Notes: generated by a model from the sequence alone, not told the origin. DNA of 64,000 nucleotides from Sporobolomyces roseus (GCA_016617785.1 JADILM010000008.1:1612001-1676000); one strand, 5' to 3'. Shown: positions 1-12,079, numbered from the stretch's first letter. A program made the numbers and translations.

Positions 1-573
1 ACCTCGAAAAGATTTCCTCATAATCGGTAACGCTTTCCCCCCTTCTCTTCCCTTCCCCTCGCCGATGAGCCCACTAATCCCTTCCCTCGAGTCTCGAGTA
101 GATGTCAGATCCTCTGATTTTCAAGGGGGCAACATCAAAGGCGCGATTAATATTCAAACTCATTCATTCTCAACTCCTTCCAAAACGTGAAACGTTTTTC
201 TCCCTCTCCCTCTCCCTTCTCTCAAACTCAAAAGCTGATCTAGTTTCAAAGTTTTGATAGTGAGGAAGTGATCGCGCAATATATTCCGAAAGAGAAGAAT
301 TTAGTGATTGTACATTGTATGCGCAGCCAAACTCGAGGTCCTTACGTCGCTCAACTATTGGCTGAATCGAAAGCGCTACCGAGGGAAACCGAGGTTAGGA
401 TCTTGAAGGGGGGTTTTCAGGGTTGGTGGAGAATGTACAAGGGGAGGAAGGAATTGTTTGAGAATTTGGAGGCGGAGGGGGAGAACGACGAAGGGTGGGA
501 GGACGTGGTGAACGCTGAGGAGGGGAGTAAGGGTGAGGCAGAAGACTCGAGAGTGTTGAGGGAGGGGAAATAG
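1..573 (+). CDS. Rhodanese-fold Cdc25/Acr2-like phosphatase, 3' part
   Basis: The 5' end lies outside the window. Spliced segments 1-26, 102-186 and 261-573 give a rhodanese fold. LIIDVRSSDFQGGNIKGAIN marks the first half, and HCMRSQTRG carries the catalytic CX5R loop (Cys then Arg six residues on). The split codons rejoin in frame at both introns (Asp over the first, Thr over the second). This loop and the GGNIKGA segment are typical of the small fungal Ibp1/Ych1 phosphatases and Acr2 arsenate reductases, which act on phosphotyrosine or arsenate. I cannot separate these two activities by reading. The C-terminal tail after the fold is acidic and low in complexity. Stop at 571-573. Confidence 0.85.
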
Positions 574-856
574 AGGGGTGGAGAGAGAAATGTATGGATG
601 GGGATTTCGGAGAAGGGATCTGACCTCGATTCGGGAGAACGACGCAGTCAAGAACTACACACGATTGGGGTTTATTACATTCGACATCACTCATTCCCAA
701 TTCATTCCTCTAAAAAGGAAACCCGTCGTTCGTCTCAACGGAGGATTCGATTCAGATTGATTCGACCCCGAAGCTCGCTCAAGTTCAACTCGATGGCTCC
801 CTGAACAACGACAAGCTATCGGGTAATGAAAGTGTGGAAGGATAGTAGTCAAGAAG
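574..856. other. Intergenic, 3' regions of two converging genes
   Basis: No frame here resembles a gene. It holds the 3' ends of the phosphatase gene and of the coiled-coil gene that converges on it. Confidence 0.5.
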
Positions 857-1893
857 TTACCACGCAAAGTAGGATACAGGAATAGTAGTCAAATGCAAAC
901 TCGACGAATTTCTAGCTAAATCATTTCCCCTCAATGCCGAGTAGGTCGTCGTACTCTTTCGCTTCGCCTCGCTCCGTTCTGTCATAGATAAACGAGAAGT
1001 CACATCAGCTCTCCTTACTGGTAGGTAGGGAGGGATTCGGGAGGAGAAAATCGAGACGGGACAAACCCGCGACTTTTTCGGTTCTTCTTGTCCTTCCTCT
1101 TCCTCTGGTTCAGCCTCTGTCACTCCAGCATGCGTCCAGGCTCGATGAACCGCTCCTGCTTTTTTGATCCTCTCGGCCAGTTCCCGTCGGTTCCCTCGCA
1201 GTCCAGCATCTTTCACCTCCTCGACATTACTCTTCCACTCTCCCTCGAATGACCGGGGTCGCATTGCTTCGAGTGCTTCAGCAGTCGAACGTTCTTCTTC
1301 GAGTTTTCGTCGCTCATTCTCCTCCTTCTCCCTCTGCTGTCGCTCGCGCTCGAGTCGTTCTGATTCCCTCTCTTGATCTTGACGCCTGATCGTTTCGTAC
1401 TCCTGTTCCCTCTCTCTTGCTAGACGTTCCATTGCTCCTCCCTGTTGTGCGGCTTCCGCAAGAGCTGCTGCACGTATCGCTTCATACTCCTGTCGAAGCT
1501 GGAACTGTCTTCGAGCCTCCTGCTCGGCAAGGTCTTGTTTCTCGCGTTCTAGGCGATCTTGTTTCTTCCTTCGATTCTGCTCATATTGCTTTGATCGTTC
1601 TGCAGTCACTTTCTTACGAGGCTAGAAAGTAATCTTTGATCAGCGGAAAGAGTAAGATATCCGGGACAATAAATTCGAATCTTGGAACATACTTTAGGAA
1701 TGAACGGATTCAAGCCTTCTGGCTGCCCTGACTAGATGCAAGAGTATAGTTAGATCACTATAGCCTTCATGAGCTTAAGCGGGAGAGAGGAACTCACTTC
1801 CCGCCCGTCTGAACGTTCAGGTAACAACGACGTTCTCGGTAAGGAATGGCCGTGAAAGCGTTGATAGCCGGGATCAGGATGATCAGGGTTCAT
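857..1893 (-). CDS. Hypothetical charged coiled-coil protein, tandem copy 1
   Basis: Unrecognised. Three exons are proposed, all joined at phase 0. A start exon begins MNPDHPDPGYQRF at 1893 and ends before GTGAGT near 1796. A 39-nt exon encodes SGQPEGLNPFIPK. A long exon runs from about 1621 and begins PRKKVTAERSKQY. From residue about 55 onward the protein is a highly charged Glu/Arg/Gln helix (repeats of REREQEYE, ERERQQREKEENERR), which predicts a long coiled coil. The next gene upstream has the same exon plan, the same F[IV]PK exon end and a similar basic start to the coiled coil, so the two are tandem duplicates. The real stop is uncertain: the open frame closes at 857 but an intron near 1070 is possible. 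No function can be assigned. Confidence 0.6.
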
Positions 1894-2492
1894 CTTGTAC
1901 GAGCAAGCAGGATGAGATTGATGCGTGGAAAGATAAGTGGAAGCATGCTTGCAACGGAAAGAGACGAAATCGCAACTCCGAAACAAGTCCGCGGGTAAAG
2001 CTCTACCTCGTGGTAGATCAAGCTGAAAGCAGCTCGAAGGTGATATAGATAGTGTGATAGCACTAGGGTGACGCGCGAGAGAGACAAGCAGCGTGAAAGT
2101 CGAATGTTGTCTATTACCGAACATCAGAATTCGCTCGAATAGATTGAAAGGAAGCGGCTAGACGAAAATCGCCCTGGATCTCTTCACGGATGTAGGGGAT
2201 ACGAGTTGAAGCGAAAAGCGATTGATGAATGAAGATTGCAGACATAAAGTATCAGTCGAGTCGACGATGAAATGATATAACCAAGTATCAGAGCCATTTC
2301 TCACGGGTCGCTACCGGAGGAAAGCTGATGAAAGAAAGCTGAGATGAAGTGGAGAGGGCGGGAAGGCTTAGAAATAGGGAGCTTTGTCGAAATTGCGAAA
2401 TTGAGCTTGTCATTCTGCTCCCTCGATCGTAACACTTCTTTGCCTATCGAGCTATGGGTCACGAGGTTTAGTCAATATAGGATGATCATAGC
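1894..2492. promoter_or_regulatory. Upstream region of coiled-coil copy 1, shared with copy 2
   Basis: The stretch around 1955-2050 resembles 3255-3345 upstream of the other copy: an AAAGAGACG-like run, ATCGCAACT, CCGCGGG, then AAGCT.TACC.CG. This indicates that the promoter or 5' leader was duplicated with the gene. No convincing coding frame lies here. Confidence 0.45.
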
Positions 2493-3202
2493 CTAGTAGT
2501 ATGCAAATTCAGACAAGTGTAAGCGTACCTGCGACCTTTCATTCTCCACTCGTCTCCTCTCTCTCTCCTCTTGACGGATTTCTTCTACCACTCTGTCCCG
2601 CTCAGCCCGGATCAGATATCCCTCTTGCTCCAGTAGTGAGATCACTGCCTGCTGATGTCCCTGTCTCCTGGCATTCTCGATTTCGCCCATCTTCTCTTTT
2701 ACCGCCCCTACTAACTCAACCTTCCTGGCTTGAATTCGCTTCCTTTGTTTATCGAGCTCATCTTCCTCTTTGGCTGCTGCAAGCGCAGCAGCTCGAATCC
2801 TCTCGACTAGCTTCGGGTTGTTTCGTCGCCATTCCTCTTCCGCTTCCTCCTCCTTGAGACGAATTCGCTTATCCCGAACATTCTTGTTGTATTGATTCTG
2901 CTTCTCTTTGGTGGGCTTGTACCGTTTGCGAGCCTAAGCCGATTGGACTTCATCAGCCGAGCAAGTTCAAGTCAAAGCTGCAAGCGCAATCACGACCTAC
3001 CTTGGGAACAAAGATAGAAGGCTGTATAGTTCTTGACAGTTCGATCAACCGACTTTGCGTTAGAGAGAGGAAACGGGCGTAAGAGACTCACCTTCGAAGA
3101 TCGGTTACTGGCGCTCACCAAAGCTAATTCACCGCTTGCAGTCTTTGGTAAAATGTCGGGATAGCGCCGCCCTGGCAATGGATACAAACGTCCGGTGTTC
3201 AT
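2493..3202 (-). CDS. Hypothetical charged coiled-coil protein, tandem copy 2
   Basis: Unrecognised; paralog of the gene just downstream. Exon 1 starts MNTGRLYPLPGRRYPD at 3202 and ends before a GTGAGT donor after NRSSK. A 21-nt exon encodes PSIFVPK. The long exon begins ARKRYKPTKEKQNQY and continues as an Arg/Glu-rich helix ending ERERRRVENERSQ. All junctions are phase 0, as in copy 1. The frame closes at 2493 after a short tail, but a GTACGC donor right after ERSQ could lead to another exon, so the C terminus is open. Predicted to be a soluble coiled-coil protein; function unknown. Confidence 0.6.
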
Positions 3203-3730
3203 CGTGAGCGAAGGTCGGGAAACGAGGGGAAACAAAGGAAGAGAGGATCTGAGAGAGGGAAAGAGACGGATCGCAACTTCCGCGGGCCAAGCTGTACCAC
3301 GCGGATATACATAGTCAGGCTGACCAGACCTCGAGTAAGCGAAAGAGAGGAACGGGAAGGGAGAGAAGCCAGAATGTAGCGTAATTGTCTGTTACCGAAA
3401 TTGCCTTTGCACGGAGATTGAGGCAAGGAGTCGAGCTATACAAGAGCTATACAAATCTAGCAGGTACTGGGTGTATCCCACAACTCCTAATGAGGCCATA
3501 CAGCTAAGCCTGGAAGACCCGCAGATAATCGATTCATCAACGAGTATATTTCTTTACTCGATTCTCATTCCCCACTCTTCCACTCTGCCTCGTCTCCCCA
3601 ATCGGAATGACTCATAGCGTGTAGGCTGACTCGAGGGGCGCGCTGGTAACGAATCGAATGGTGTAGTCTTCAGCCGAACCCCAGAATAAACGTTGACTAT
3701 GATGTTGCATTGGTCAGCACACCCGCATGC
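3203..3730. other. Intergenic between coiled-coil copy 2 and tRNA-Thr
   Basis: Contains the duplicated leader (about 3255-3345) described for copy 1 and then unstructured sequence up to the tRNA. No gene seen. Confidence 0.45.
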
Positions 3731-3802
3731 GCCCCTATGGCTCAGTGGTAGAGCGTTCGCCTAGTAAGCGAAAGGTCCATAGTTCGATCCTGTGTGGGGG
3801 CA
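3731..3802 (+). tRNA. tRNA-Thr (anticodon AGT)
   Basis: A full cloverleaf can be read without an intron. The acceptor stem GCCCCTA (3731-3737) pairs with TGGGGGC (3795-3801), followed by discriminator A. The D stem GCTC/GAGC encloses AGTGGTA. The anticodon stem TTCGC/GCGAA encloses loop CTAGTAA, with AGT at positions 34-36. The T stem CATAG/CTGTG encloses TTCGATC. AGT reads threonine ACN codons after A34-to-inosine editing. The D-stem and T-loop consensus supply the internal A and B boxes for RNA polymerase III. The terminator is not obvious; the first short T run follows at 3810-3815. Confidence 0.97.
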
Positions 3803-4077
3803 AAGCCTTTCTTTTTGCTCGTTCAGAGTTTCACCGACTCCAGGCGAGTACTCTTTTGAGGCCGCCGAGAGTGTTGCTACGTTTTAGTGACCCTCACAGC
3901 GGCCTCGAAATCGAAAGATTGTGAATACTTTTTTTCCAGTCTTTGCAAGATACAAAAAAAAGTTGATCAAAAGGGAGAGCTTTCTCTTTCACCACTTCTC
4001 TTCACCAGCAGCACAAACCAGTCCAGCCATCTTAATAGCTCACAAGCACTCTCAACCACCACGAACAGCCTTCCAAG

Positions 4078-6271
4078 ATGGCGCCTTCACTCTGGCGTAA
4101 ACCAGGAACAAAAACTTTCCAACTTGTTCACCGATCCCAACGAGACCCTTTGATCAATGATCCAGAAGCCTCCGAACGAGTCCTAAAAGAAATCCATAAA
4201 GCACCCGTGAGCCTCTCTCCCTTCTCTCACTCTCGGACAAACTCAGACTGATTGAACTTTCTTCTGAGTGACTGTAGAAAGCTGGTGGAAGTGGTGGAGA
4301 AAAGTATGCAGCTTACGAATCAAGTTATACGGATCCTGATGCACCAAAAGAAGTTCAAGAATCACCTTTCGAAGCGGATGCTAGTTCATATGGGATTTAT
4401 TTCAACGACAACGAATATGATTACTTGCAACATCTTCGATCAGTAGGGGATCGACCCGATGCTCATCTAGTAGAAGCTCCGATCAAACGTGAACAAAAAC
4501 AGAAGAAGAAGGAAGAGATCGCAGGATTCGTTGAAAGGCAACCATCAAGGGAGAAGTTTGTATTACCTGAAGACGCATTACCATCTCACCCTTTGGATGA
4601 AGTTAGTTATTCGACTTATCACAAAGATCATGTCGAGAATAAAGGTTTACAACCTGATTTGGATCCGAAAGTGAGGGAAGTTTTGGAGGCTTTGGAGGAT
4701 GAAGCTTATGCGGTCGATGATGGAGAGGGTACTGATGGAGAGGATGAATTCTGGGGTGGCGTTTTGAAAGGAGGCGAGGGGGATGGAGGGGAATGGAGTG
4801 AGGAAGAAGATGAGGAGGTGGATAGTGAGATTGAAGAAACTGGGAAAGGGATCGAGAGGTTGAGGTTGGCGAACGGGAAAGAAATCGATAGGGTTCAAGG
4901 CGAGGGAGAGTGGGATGCGGTCAAGAGATACAACGCGAGACAGAAGCGAGGAGGTGATTCGGACGATGATGATGAGGATTATGAGAGTGAGATGGGAGAT
5001 ACGATCGCGGAATTGGTCAAGAGTAACGCGAGGAGACCTGCGAGAGGGGAGAGGAAAGCGGGGAGTGCGATGGGTAGTTCATTCTCGATGAGTAGTTCGG
5101 CGATGCACAGGAATGAAGGGTTGAGAACTTTGGATGATAGATTCGATCAAGTACGTTTTGCCTCCTTTCTTTTCTCTCATTCGATTCGATTGTTCACTGA
5201 CAGAGTACTTCCCCCGAGTGTAGATTGAAAAGATGTACGACGAATCAGATGAAGACTCGTGGGGAGGAGGAGGAGGACAATCGGACGATGGTGAATCCGA
5301 AGGAGGAGAATTCCACGGTCCTCAACGAGAAGATCTCGAACAAATCATGGACGACTTCTTATCTCGGTACGAAGTGATCGGAGGTAAAATGCGACAACAA
5401 CTGAAACCTCTCTCTGGCGAAGACGACGAACATTCTGGAGAACCTCTCGACGAAGCAGCTCAACGACGAGCGAACGCCTCGAAATTGGATAGGATTCGTG
5501 CGAGTTTGGCTAGTATGGATTTGGAGGATGGAGAAGAGGGAGAAGTGGAACAGAGAAGAAGGGAGAAGGAGAGAATCTTGAGAATTGTCGAGAGGCAAGA
5601 GAAGGAAGAGGAGAAGAGGTTCAGGAAGAATGGTGGTTTGAGTACTCCCAAGGTTGATATCCTCGAGGACAGGAAACGTGAGCGATGGGACTGCGAGACT
5701 GTTTTGAGTGAGTTCCCAATTCTCGACTCTCTTTCTGATTCATGAAAACTCATGATGATTAACTCCAGGTACCTACTCGAACCTTTCGAATCATCCACGA
5801 CTCCTACGAATCCGGGACAACAAGCTCAAAGCTCCTAAACCAGCTCAAATCAAGCTCGATCCTAAAACTGGTTTCCCTTTGGTCGATGGAGAGATCGTTA
5901 CTGGTCGTGACACGATCATGGAAGAGGACGAGGATGCCGAATCGGAAGAGATGGAAGAGTACAGTACGTTTTGACCCTCCTTTCCTTTCCCTCCCTTCTC
6001 TCGTTATTGAGACTGACGAAAGGATCGAGTGTTTTTTCCAGTTCCGAAAGAAACGATTAAAAGACCCCGAGCTGAATCTGCTGAAGAAAAGAAAGCTCGT
6101 AAAGCACTCGTCAAGGAGGAGAGGCAATCTAGGAGATCTGAGAAGAAAGCTACGAAAGATGCGTTTGCTGGAGAAGTCAAGAGGCAAAAGAAGATTGGAG
6201 GAAGGAGAGTCGCGGATGGTGGTGCTGCCGATATCAGACCTGGTACGGAAGGTGTCAGGAAATTGGCTTAG
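4078..6271 (+). CDS. LTV1: LTV1, 40S subunit biogenesis and nuclear-export factor
   Basis: LTV1 helps mature and export pre-40S particles and is released before final 40S assembly. Five exons (4078-4206, 4278-5150, 5224-5707, 5769-5963, 6042-6271) sum to 1911 nt, exactly 637 codons with the stop, which supports the splicing. The N terminus has the family signature FQLVHRSQRDPLINDPEA. YFNDNEYDYLQHLR follows near residue 90, and WDC(E)TVLSTYSNLSNHP near the C terminus is the diagnostic LTV1 block. The middle is acidic and the end is basic (KKARKALVKEERQSRR). The ATG at 4078 is chosen because the conserved block begins 14 residues later. It converges on UTP25, another small-subunit biogenesis gene. 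Confidence 0.96.
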
Positions 6272-6502
6272 TCGGGAGGATTTGATATTCCGAGGGATAT
6301 CGAGGTAGAGAGGGGAGGGAAGGGAATTATCGCTTTCTGTTGTTGTAGATTACCCACTCACTCGCTCATTTCTACTTGCTCTTTGCTATATAGCTCACTA
6401 GATATCTTGTCGTCGTCGAGAATAGTAGAAACGAGAGAGCTAAACGATTTGCAAAAGATTACGAGTAAAAAAAAACTACACTACAATTTCCTCCTCTTCC
6501 CT

Positions 6503-9267
6503 TCAAACGAAAGTGAACCTACTCTCACTCCCCTTCCCCTCTGCCTCCTTCCCAATCCCACACATTCTTCTCGCATCTTTAGTCCCAACGATCCTCTCCA
6601 ATCTCAACAAATCAAATTTACTGAACACTACTTGAGCACTCAACTCACTCTCGTCTACCTCGACCTCCGGATCCAAGGTGAGCATTCCGGTGGTTTGCGA
6701 AGTCGATGTGTAAGGGAAAGAGAGGAATTCAGAGTAGTATGAAGCGTTGATGGGAGGTGCGTAGAAACAAACAGTTTTGGCTCCTCGAATACGATACCTA
6801 AAAAATGAAACGAGCAAAATGAGTTATCGAACGCCAGAATGAGACTGAAAGAGAGAGAGAGAGGAAGAATGCTCACCGTCGGTAGAAATGAAATCGTTCA
6901 GTGATCAATAAGAACTTTTTCTTGCCACTAAAGAAAGCGCCCCTCGCTCTCGACACATCCGGAGTTGGCGTGTACCTACACCCGATCCCCATCCTCAATC
7001 AGTCTCAACCAAGGATAAGAGAGTAAGTAGGGAGACTTACTCTGAGATGGAAGCGAAAGAGAAATCGTCCAATTTCTTTGTCAAGTATCTCTTGATCCTA
7101 ACGAAATCGAAATAACTCGGTACGAAAATGATTGTTTGTTGACTCGAAATCGCAGATTTCATCAAACTTGGTAGAGTCTACCCTCATTTCGATTCGCCAA
7201 AATCATCAGCATCCCCACTCACTCACTTCTGAAGAGAGAGAAAGAAAGAGAGAACTTTTACTTTTTGAGTGAAATGTTCAAATCGTTTATCATCTACGAG
7301 TGATGGATCTTCACATTCGAATAAATTCCAAACTTGTCTCAATCCTTTCGGAACCTCATTCAAGATCCCTTCGTAATGAGTGACAGTTTTCAGTTTGCCG
7401 GCTTGGTTGAAAAGGTGGTTCGAGAAGAGCGAAGTCGTTTCTGGAGTTGAGTAACGAGAGAGGAGGATTGATTGTCGGACGAAAGGAGCTCTGTTGACAC
7501 TCTTTGGGTGAGTACTAGTTCGACTAAGGAGGAGGAGGAGAGAAATGAAAGAAAACGTACTTTCCATCGAGGTACCAAGGTTTAACTCGACTGAAATCAC
7601 ACCCATGATCTTCTTCGGGAATCTTGTTCAATCTCTCCATCACGAACTGTACACATCAAACAATCAAGTTTCCTTTCGTCAGTTTTCCGAGCTTTGGGGG
7701 AGGAAGGAGGGGAAAGGAAACGAGGTCGAGAGACGTACGTTGAGGTGGTCCCAGTTTTGTTGTAACATGACATCCATCTGATCTACCACTACCAATTCGA
7801 TACTCGAAAGGAAATCCGAGTCACTGCGAAGTTGAGGAATGATGATCTGGGTCAGTTTTTTCCCTTTCGGGCTCTTACTCAAGTTCAAGAGAGAGAGAGA
7901 AACTCGTGTACTCACTCTTCCTTCTCTATAGACGTCCTCAATCCCAACGGACTAGCAACGATTAAATCGGCCGAATAAAACTCACTAAACAATTTCACCT
8001 GTTTCCTATTAACTTTGGCACCGACCCTAAAACTATCATCAATATTCCCTTTAAAAACCTCTACATGATCTTCGGGATACTCTTGACTATTCTCGACCAA
8101 TTTATCCGTGACTCCTTCGGGTAAAGAGTATTCAGAGAGGAACCTTTCGTAATTTTCGATTTGGGGGACTAGGGAATTGTTCAATAGGGATTGAACCCAT
8201 GCGAGGGCGGAAGAACGGAATGGACAGAGAATGAGGACTTTGGGTCGAGTGAAACCTTGATCCGTGGTGAGTTTGCTGGGTTGGGTAAGGGAGGGGGCGG
8301 AGGAGATTTTTGAAAGGTATTCATTGTTCTTGAGGATTCGGGAACGAGTTCTGAAATCACACGAGAGAAACGAGTTAGTAAGAGAGGAGAAGAGGAGAGA
8401 GAGGAGAGCGTTACTTGAGGATATGGTTCATTAGGTGAATTGAGATGGATTCACGAATTTCAGAGTGAGGTGTACCTAACTCTAATTTGTTGTAACTGAT
8501 GTCTTTGTAAGTTGAGAGAGCAGATAACCAGTTGGAATGAGTTGTCGGAAGGGTTTCTATGAAAGGAGGTGAAGCGAGAGAGGATTTCGCAAGATTAGTT
8601 CTTTTCGACAGTGCTGAGAGTGAAAAGGGAGACGTACTGTTTGGTGAAGCAGCCTTGAGCTTATCCAACATCTTTGGGTTATACTATGGAGAATCGAGAT
8701 CGAAACGTAGAAATCGAGAGTCAGTTGAACAAGCTGTTTTTCCTTCCCTTCTTTGCGAAAACGACTCACCAATCCCAACCCTTGACCTTCTACACCTTTC
8801 CCTTTCCCTTCTTGATCTGTACCGTGTGGTCTGAACTCGAAGCATTCACCTAATCCTCTCATAATGACTCGTTTCTTGTCCCATTTCACTCGATTATTCC
8901 CTTCTTCTCCACTTTCCAACATCCCCTTCTCTACGTTTTCTACCAACGGCGTTAATGATTCGAAATGATGTTTGAATGCATCTAATTTCTCTTCATCCTC
9001 TTCATCCTCTTCTGGCTCTTGCACAGTCTCTTCTAAATCGACTTGTTCTCGAGTTGGAGTTGGTTGAGGGATAGTTGTACTAGAGGGGGAAGCGAGTTTA
9101 ACTTTCTTTGATTTCTTTGCAATGGCATTCCAATCCCTCGTTGTCACTAGTGGTGAAGTTGTGGTTGATGATCTTTTTTTGGAAGAAGAAGGAGGTTTGG
9201 CGGATTGTACGTTCAAGATGGTTAAGAGTTTAACAGATGGTGATTGCTCGTGCATAGGTTTAACCAT
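6503..9267 (-). CDS. UTP25: UTP25, SSU processome component
   Basis: UTP25 is a nucleolar protein of the U3-containing SSU processome, needed for early pre-18S rRNA cleavage. About nine exons on the minus strand give the family's blocks in order. An acidic N-terminal tail ([17 protein letters not shown]) comes first. Then follow [19 protein letters not shown] with [77 protein letters not shown], and a C-terminal [15 protein letters not shown]...[14 protein letters not shown] segment. It is DEAD-helicase-like in shape, but I see no Walker A motif, as is known for this family. The ATG at 9267 starts MVKPMHEQ. The gene lies only 115 bp from the divergent SAD1 start. Confidence 0.94.
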
Positions 9268-9382
9268 CCTTGCAGGTCTTGGGAACTGATCGAGGTGAGG
9301 TGGAGGGGAAGAGAGACAAAGTTGAAGAAGTAGTTCGCTCTTACCTTCAATCCTCTGCTCTGTTTGTTCAAATCGATACAGA
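9268..9382. promoter_or_regulatory. Bidirectional promoter, UTP25 / SAD1
   Basis: Only 115 bp separate the two predicted start codons, so the two genes must share promoter DNA, or one 5' leader must overlap the other gene. No TATA box is obvious. Confidence 0.6.
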
Positions 9383-12079
9383 ATGGCTTTAGATCCATTA
9401 CCACAAGATTTAGCTTCTCATAAAGTAGTTCAACTCAAAGTACGTCTTCTCTCTCTCTCTCTCTCTCTCCTCAAATCCTCATCAATCTAACTCCCCTCCC
9501 CTCTCTACACAGGAACTACTCAAGGAAAGATCACTACCTGTCTCAGGAACTAAAGCCCAATTAATATCGAGATTGCAAGAGAACGATACGAACAAAGACA
9601 GGGAACGGGAGAATGGGGAACAACTAGACGAGGATACAACTACTACTCAAGAGGGGGACAAGAGAAGACCATTACAACATGAGCAGGAGGATCAGAGGGA
9701 GAACAAGAGGGCGAGGGTAGGCCAAGAGGATCAGGAAATGGAGAATCCAAACGAGCAAGACAAAGTTGCGGTTCCTTCATTCGATTCAGCTCCAGCCCTT
9801 AAGACAATCGAGGAGCAGAAGGGACGACAAGTGAATGAATCGATTGTAGCTGAAGAAGGACAAGGAGCAATTCAGGGAGGAGAAACGAAGGAAACTGAAA
9901 ATGGTTCGAACGGTCACGAAGCAGTTATCAGTACGAATCAAGAGGTGGTCGTAGAGGAGGGTACTACAGAACGACAGGAAGAAGGAGAGAAGATGGTTGA
10001 GCGACAGGATGAGGTAGCTCAGAAGAAGGAGGAGAAGGAAGAGGAAGAAGAAGTACCAGATTATTCGTTCCCAGAAGAAGACGATTCTTCATCGAGACCA
10101 ACAGATATGTACCTCGACACAGTACGTCGCTTCTCCCTTTCCTTACTCCTGCTAAAACTGACGTCTTCGAGTAAAACTATGATAGATCAATCGTTCCTCC
10201 CTCGATTTCGATTTCGAACGATTATGTTCCGTCACCCTCTCTCACAATAACATTTACTGTTGTTTAGTAGACGGGAAATACTTTCAAGGACGTGGTAAGA
10301 AAAGTGCTGCGTATGCTCATTCAATAGGTGAAGATCATCACGTCTTTATCAATTTGGAAACTCGCAAAGTAAAGCTTTCTCTCTCTCTTGCTCGTCGATT
10401 CGTATCTGATGTGAGATCTACGAGTAGGTATACGTCCTTCCAGATGGTTACGAAGTTTCAGACCCTTCCCTATCCGATATTCAATACCTTCTCTCACCTA
10501 CTTTCACGCGATCCCAACTAATCTCGATCGATCGACGCCTCACTCCTCTCCACGACCTCCATCAAACCCCTTACCATCCCGGATTCGTCGGTTTAAACAA
10601 CATCAAATCCAATTCCTACATCAACTCGATCTTGCTCTCCCTCTCTCACGTCCGACCCCTCCGAGATTACTTCATCCTCTCCCCTCTCGTACAATCCTCC
10701 GAGACCTCGGAGTTGGTGAGAAGGTTTGGATTGTTCTTGAGGAAATGTTGGAGTGATAAAATGTTCAAGAATCAAGTTTCTCCTCATGAATTGTTGCAAC
10801 AAATCGATTTGGATAGTAAAGGGAGGTTCAGGTTGACGGATGAGAAAGGAGATCCTCAGGAATTTTTGGGCTGGTTCTTGAATACTTTACATAAGGATTT
10901 AGGGGGCAATAAGAAAAGGAATTCAAGTGAGTCGAAAAGCTCTTCCCTTAATGATCGATGTGTTAGGAGAGGGAGCTGACGAGGGTTGTGAGAGTAATAA
11001 GGTATCATATATAGTTGCTTTCAGGGATCTTTGAGGGTGGACGATCAACAAGTTTTGAAGAGTGGTGAATACGGTTCGAAACCAGTGTTTGATTTATCTC
11101 GAGGTACGTTTCTCACTCTTTTTCTCTCTCCCAACGCATCTTTTTCACCCAACTATTCTCCCATCCCTTCCCCGCCCCAATTCTCGAACTAACTCAAAAT
11201 CCACCCCTCTCTTTTTCGCTCGCCAGACATTAAAACTCTCCGAACTCCCTTCCTATTCCTAACTCTCGACCTCCCACCACCACCCCTCTTCCAATCCCAC
11301 CTCCAAAACGACATCATCCCTCAAATACCTCTCACTACACTCCTCTCGAAATACTCCGGTTCGACGACTCAAGAACTCCTAACTCCGAAAGAAGACGGTC
11401 GGTCCGAAGTAACGTTGAGACGGTTCAAGATCGAAGAGTTACCTGAATTCGTCGTGTTGAATGTGAAGAGGTTCGAGAGGAATCGGTTTGGGGAAGAAAA
11501 AAATCCTACCATTGTCAATTTCCCATTGAGGGGAGTGGATTTCCGTGATTGTAAGCATTTCATTTCCCTTACCTCCCTTGAGTGAGTGAGTGGAGTGAGA
11601 GTGAGCTGATGGAGTGAGAAATAATGAGGTGTAGATGTCGACTCTACCGATAATTTATCGAAATATTACGATTTGGTTTCCAACGTTACCCACACTTCTT
11701 TGTCAGGAACTGCACGCGCAGAAACTCAATGGAAGACTTATGTACACTTGACTCCACCTCGAGATAAAGATGGAGAGTACTTAGAGGGGGTGAAAGAAGA
11801 AGATGAGAAATGGTTCGAGATGCAAGACTTGGTGGTGCAAGAAATTGAGAGGAATTTGGTTGGATTAGGAGAGAGTTATATACAGGTCAGTTTCCTTTTC
11901 CTTTTTCTCTCTCTCTATTTTTGGGCAAATGTAGGGAGGAGCTGATTGAGAGAGAGTGGGTGAGAAAACAGATTTGGGAGAGAAGAAGACCAGAGGGAAA
12001 TCATGAGGGATTCGTTAGAGTCGAGAGACCGAAACAGAAAGTCAAAGGAGTTGCTGGTCAAACTGTACCGAAGAAGTAG
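9383..12079 (+). CDS. SAD1: SAP-domain fused SAD1/USP39, U4/U6.U5 tri-snRNP protein
   Basis: Sad1/USP39 proteins are catalytically dead ubiquitin-hydrolase-like factors that stabilise the splicing tri-snRNP. Exon 1 (9383-9439) and exon 2 (from 9513) encode a SAP-like helix pair, HKVVQLKELLKERSLPVSGTKAQLISRL, read in two halves across the intron. An acidic, Gln/Glu-rich linker of about 160 residues follows. Next comes the zf-UBP domain (LCSVTLSHNNIYCCLVDG, KYFQGRGKKS, HHVFINLETRK). The UCH-like domain has GLNNIKSNSYINS, where Ser stands in place of the catalytic Cys. IIYSCFQGSLRV, LPEFVVLNVKRFERN, WFEMQDLVVQEI and SYIQIWERR follow. The intron ending at about 10998 (acceptor AAG) was chosen because it restores SIIYSCFQG. 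Stop at 12077-12079. Confidence 0.93.
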
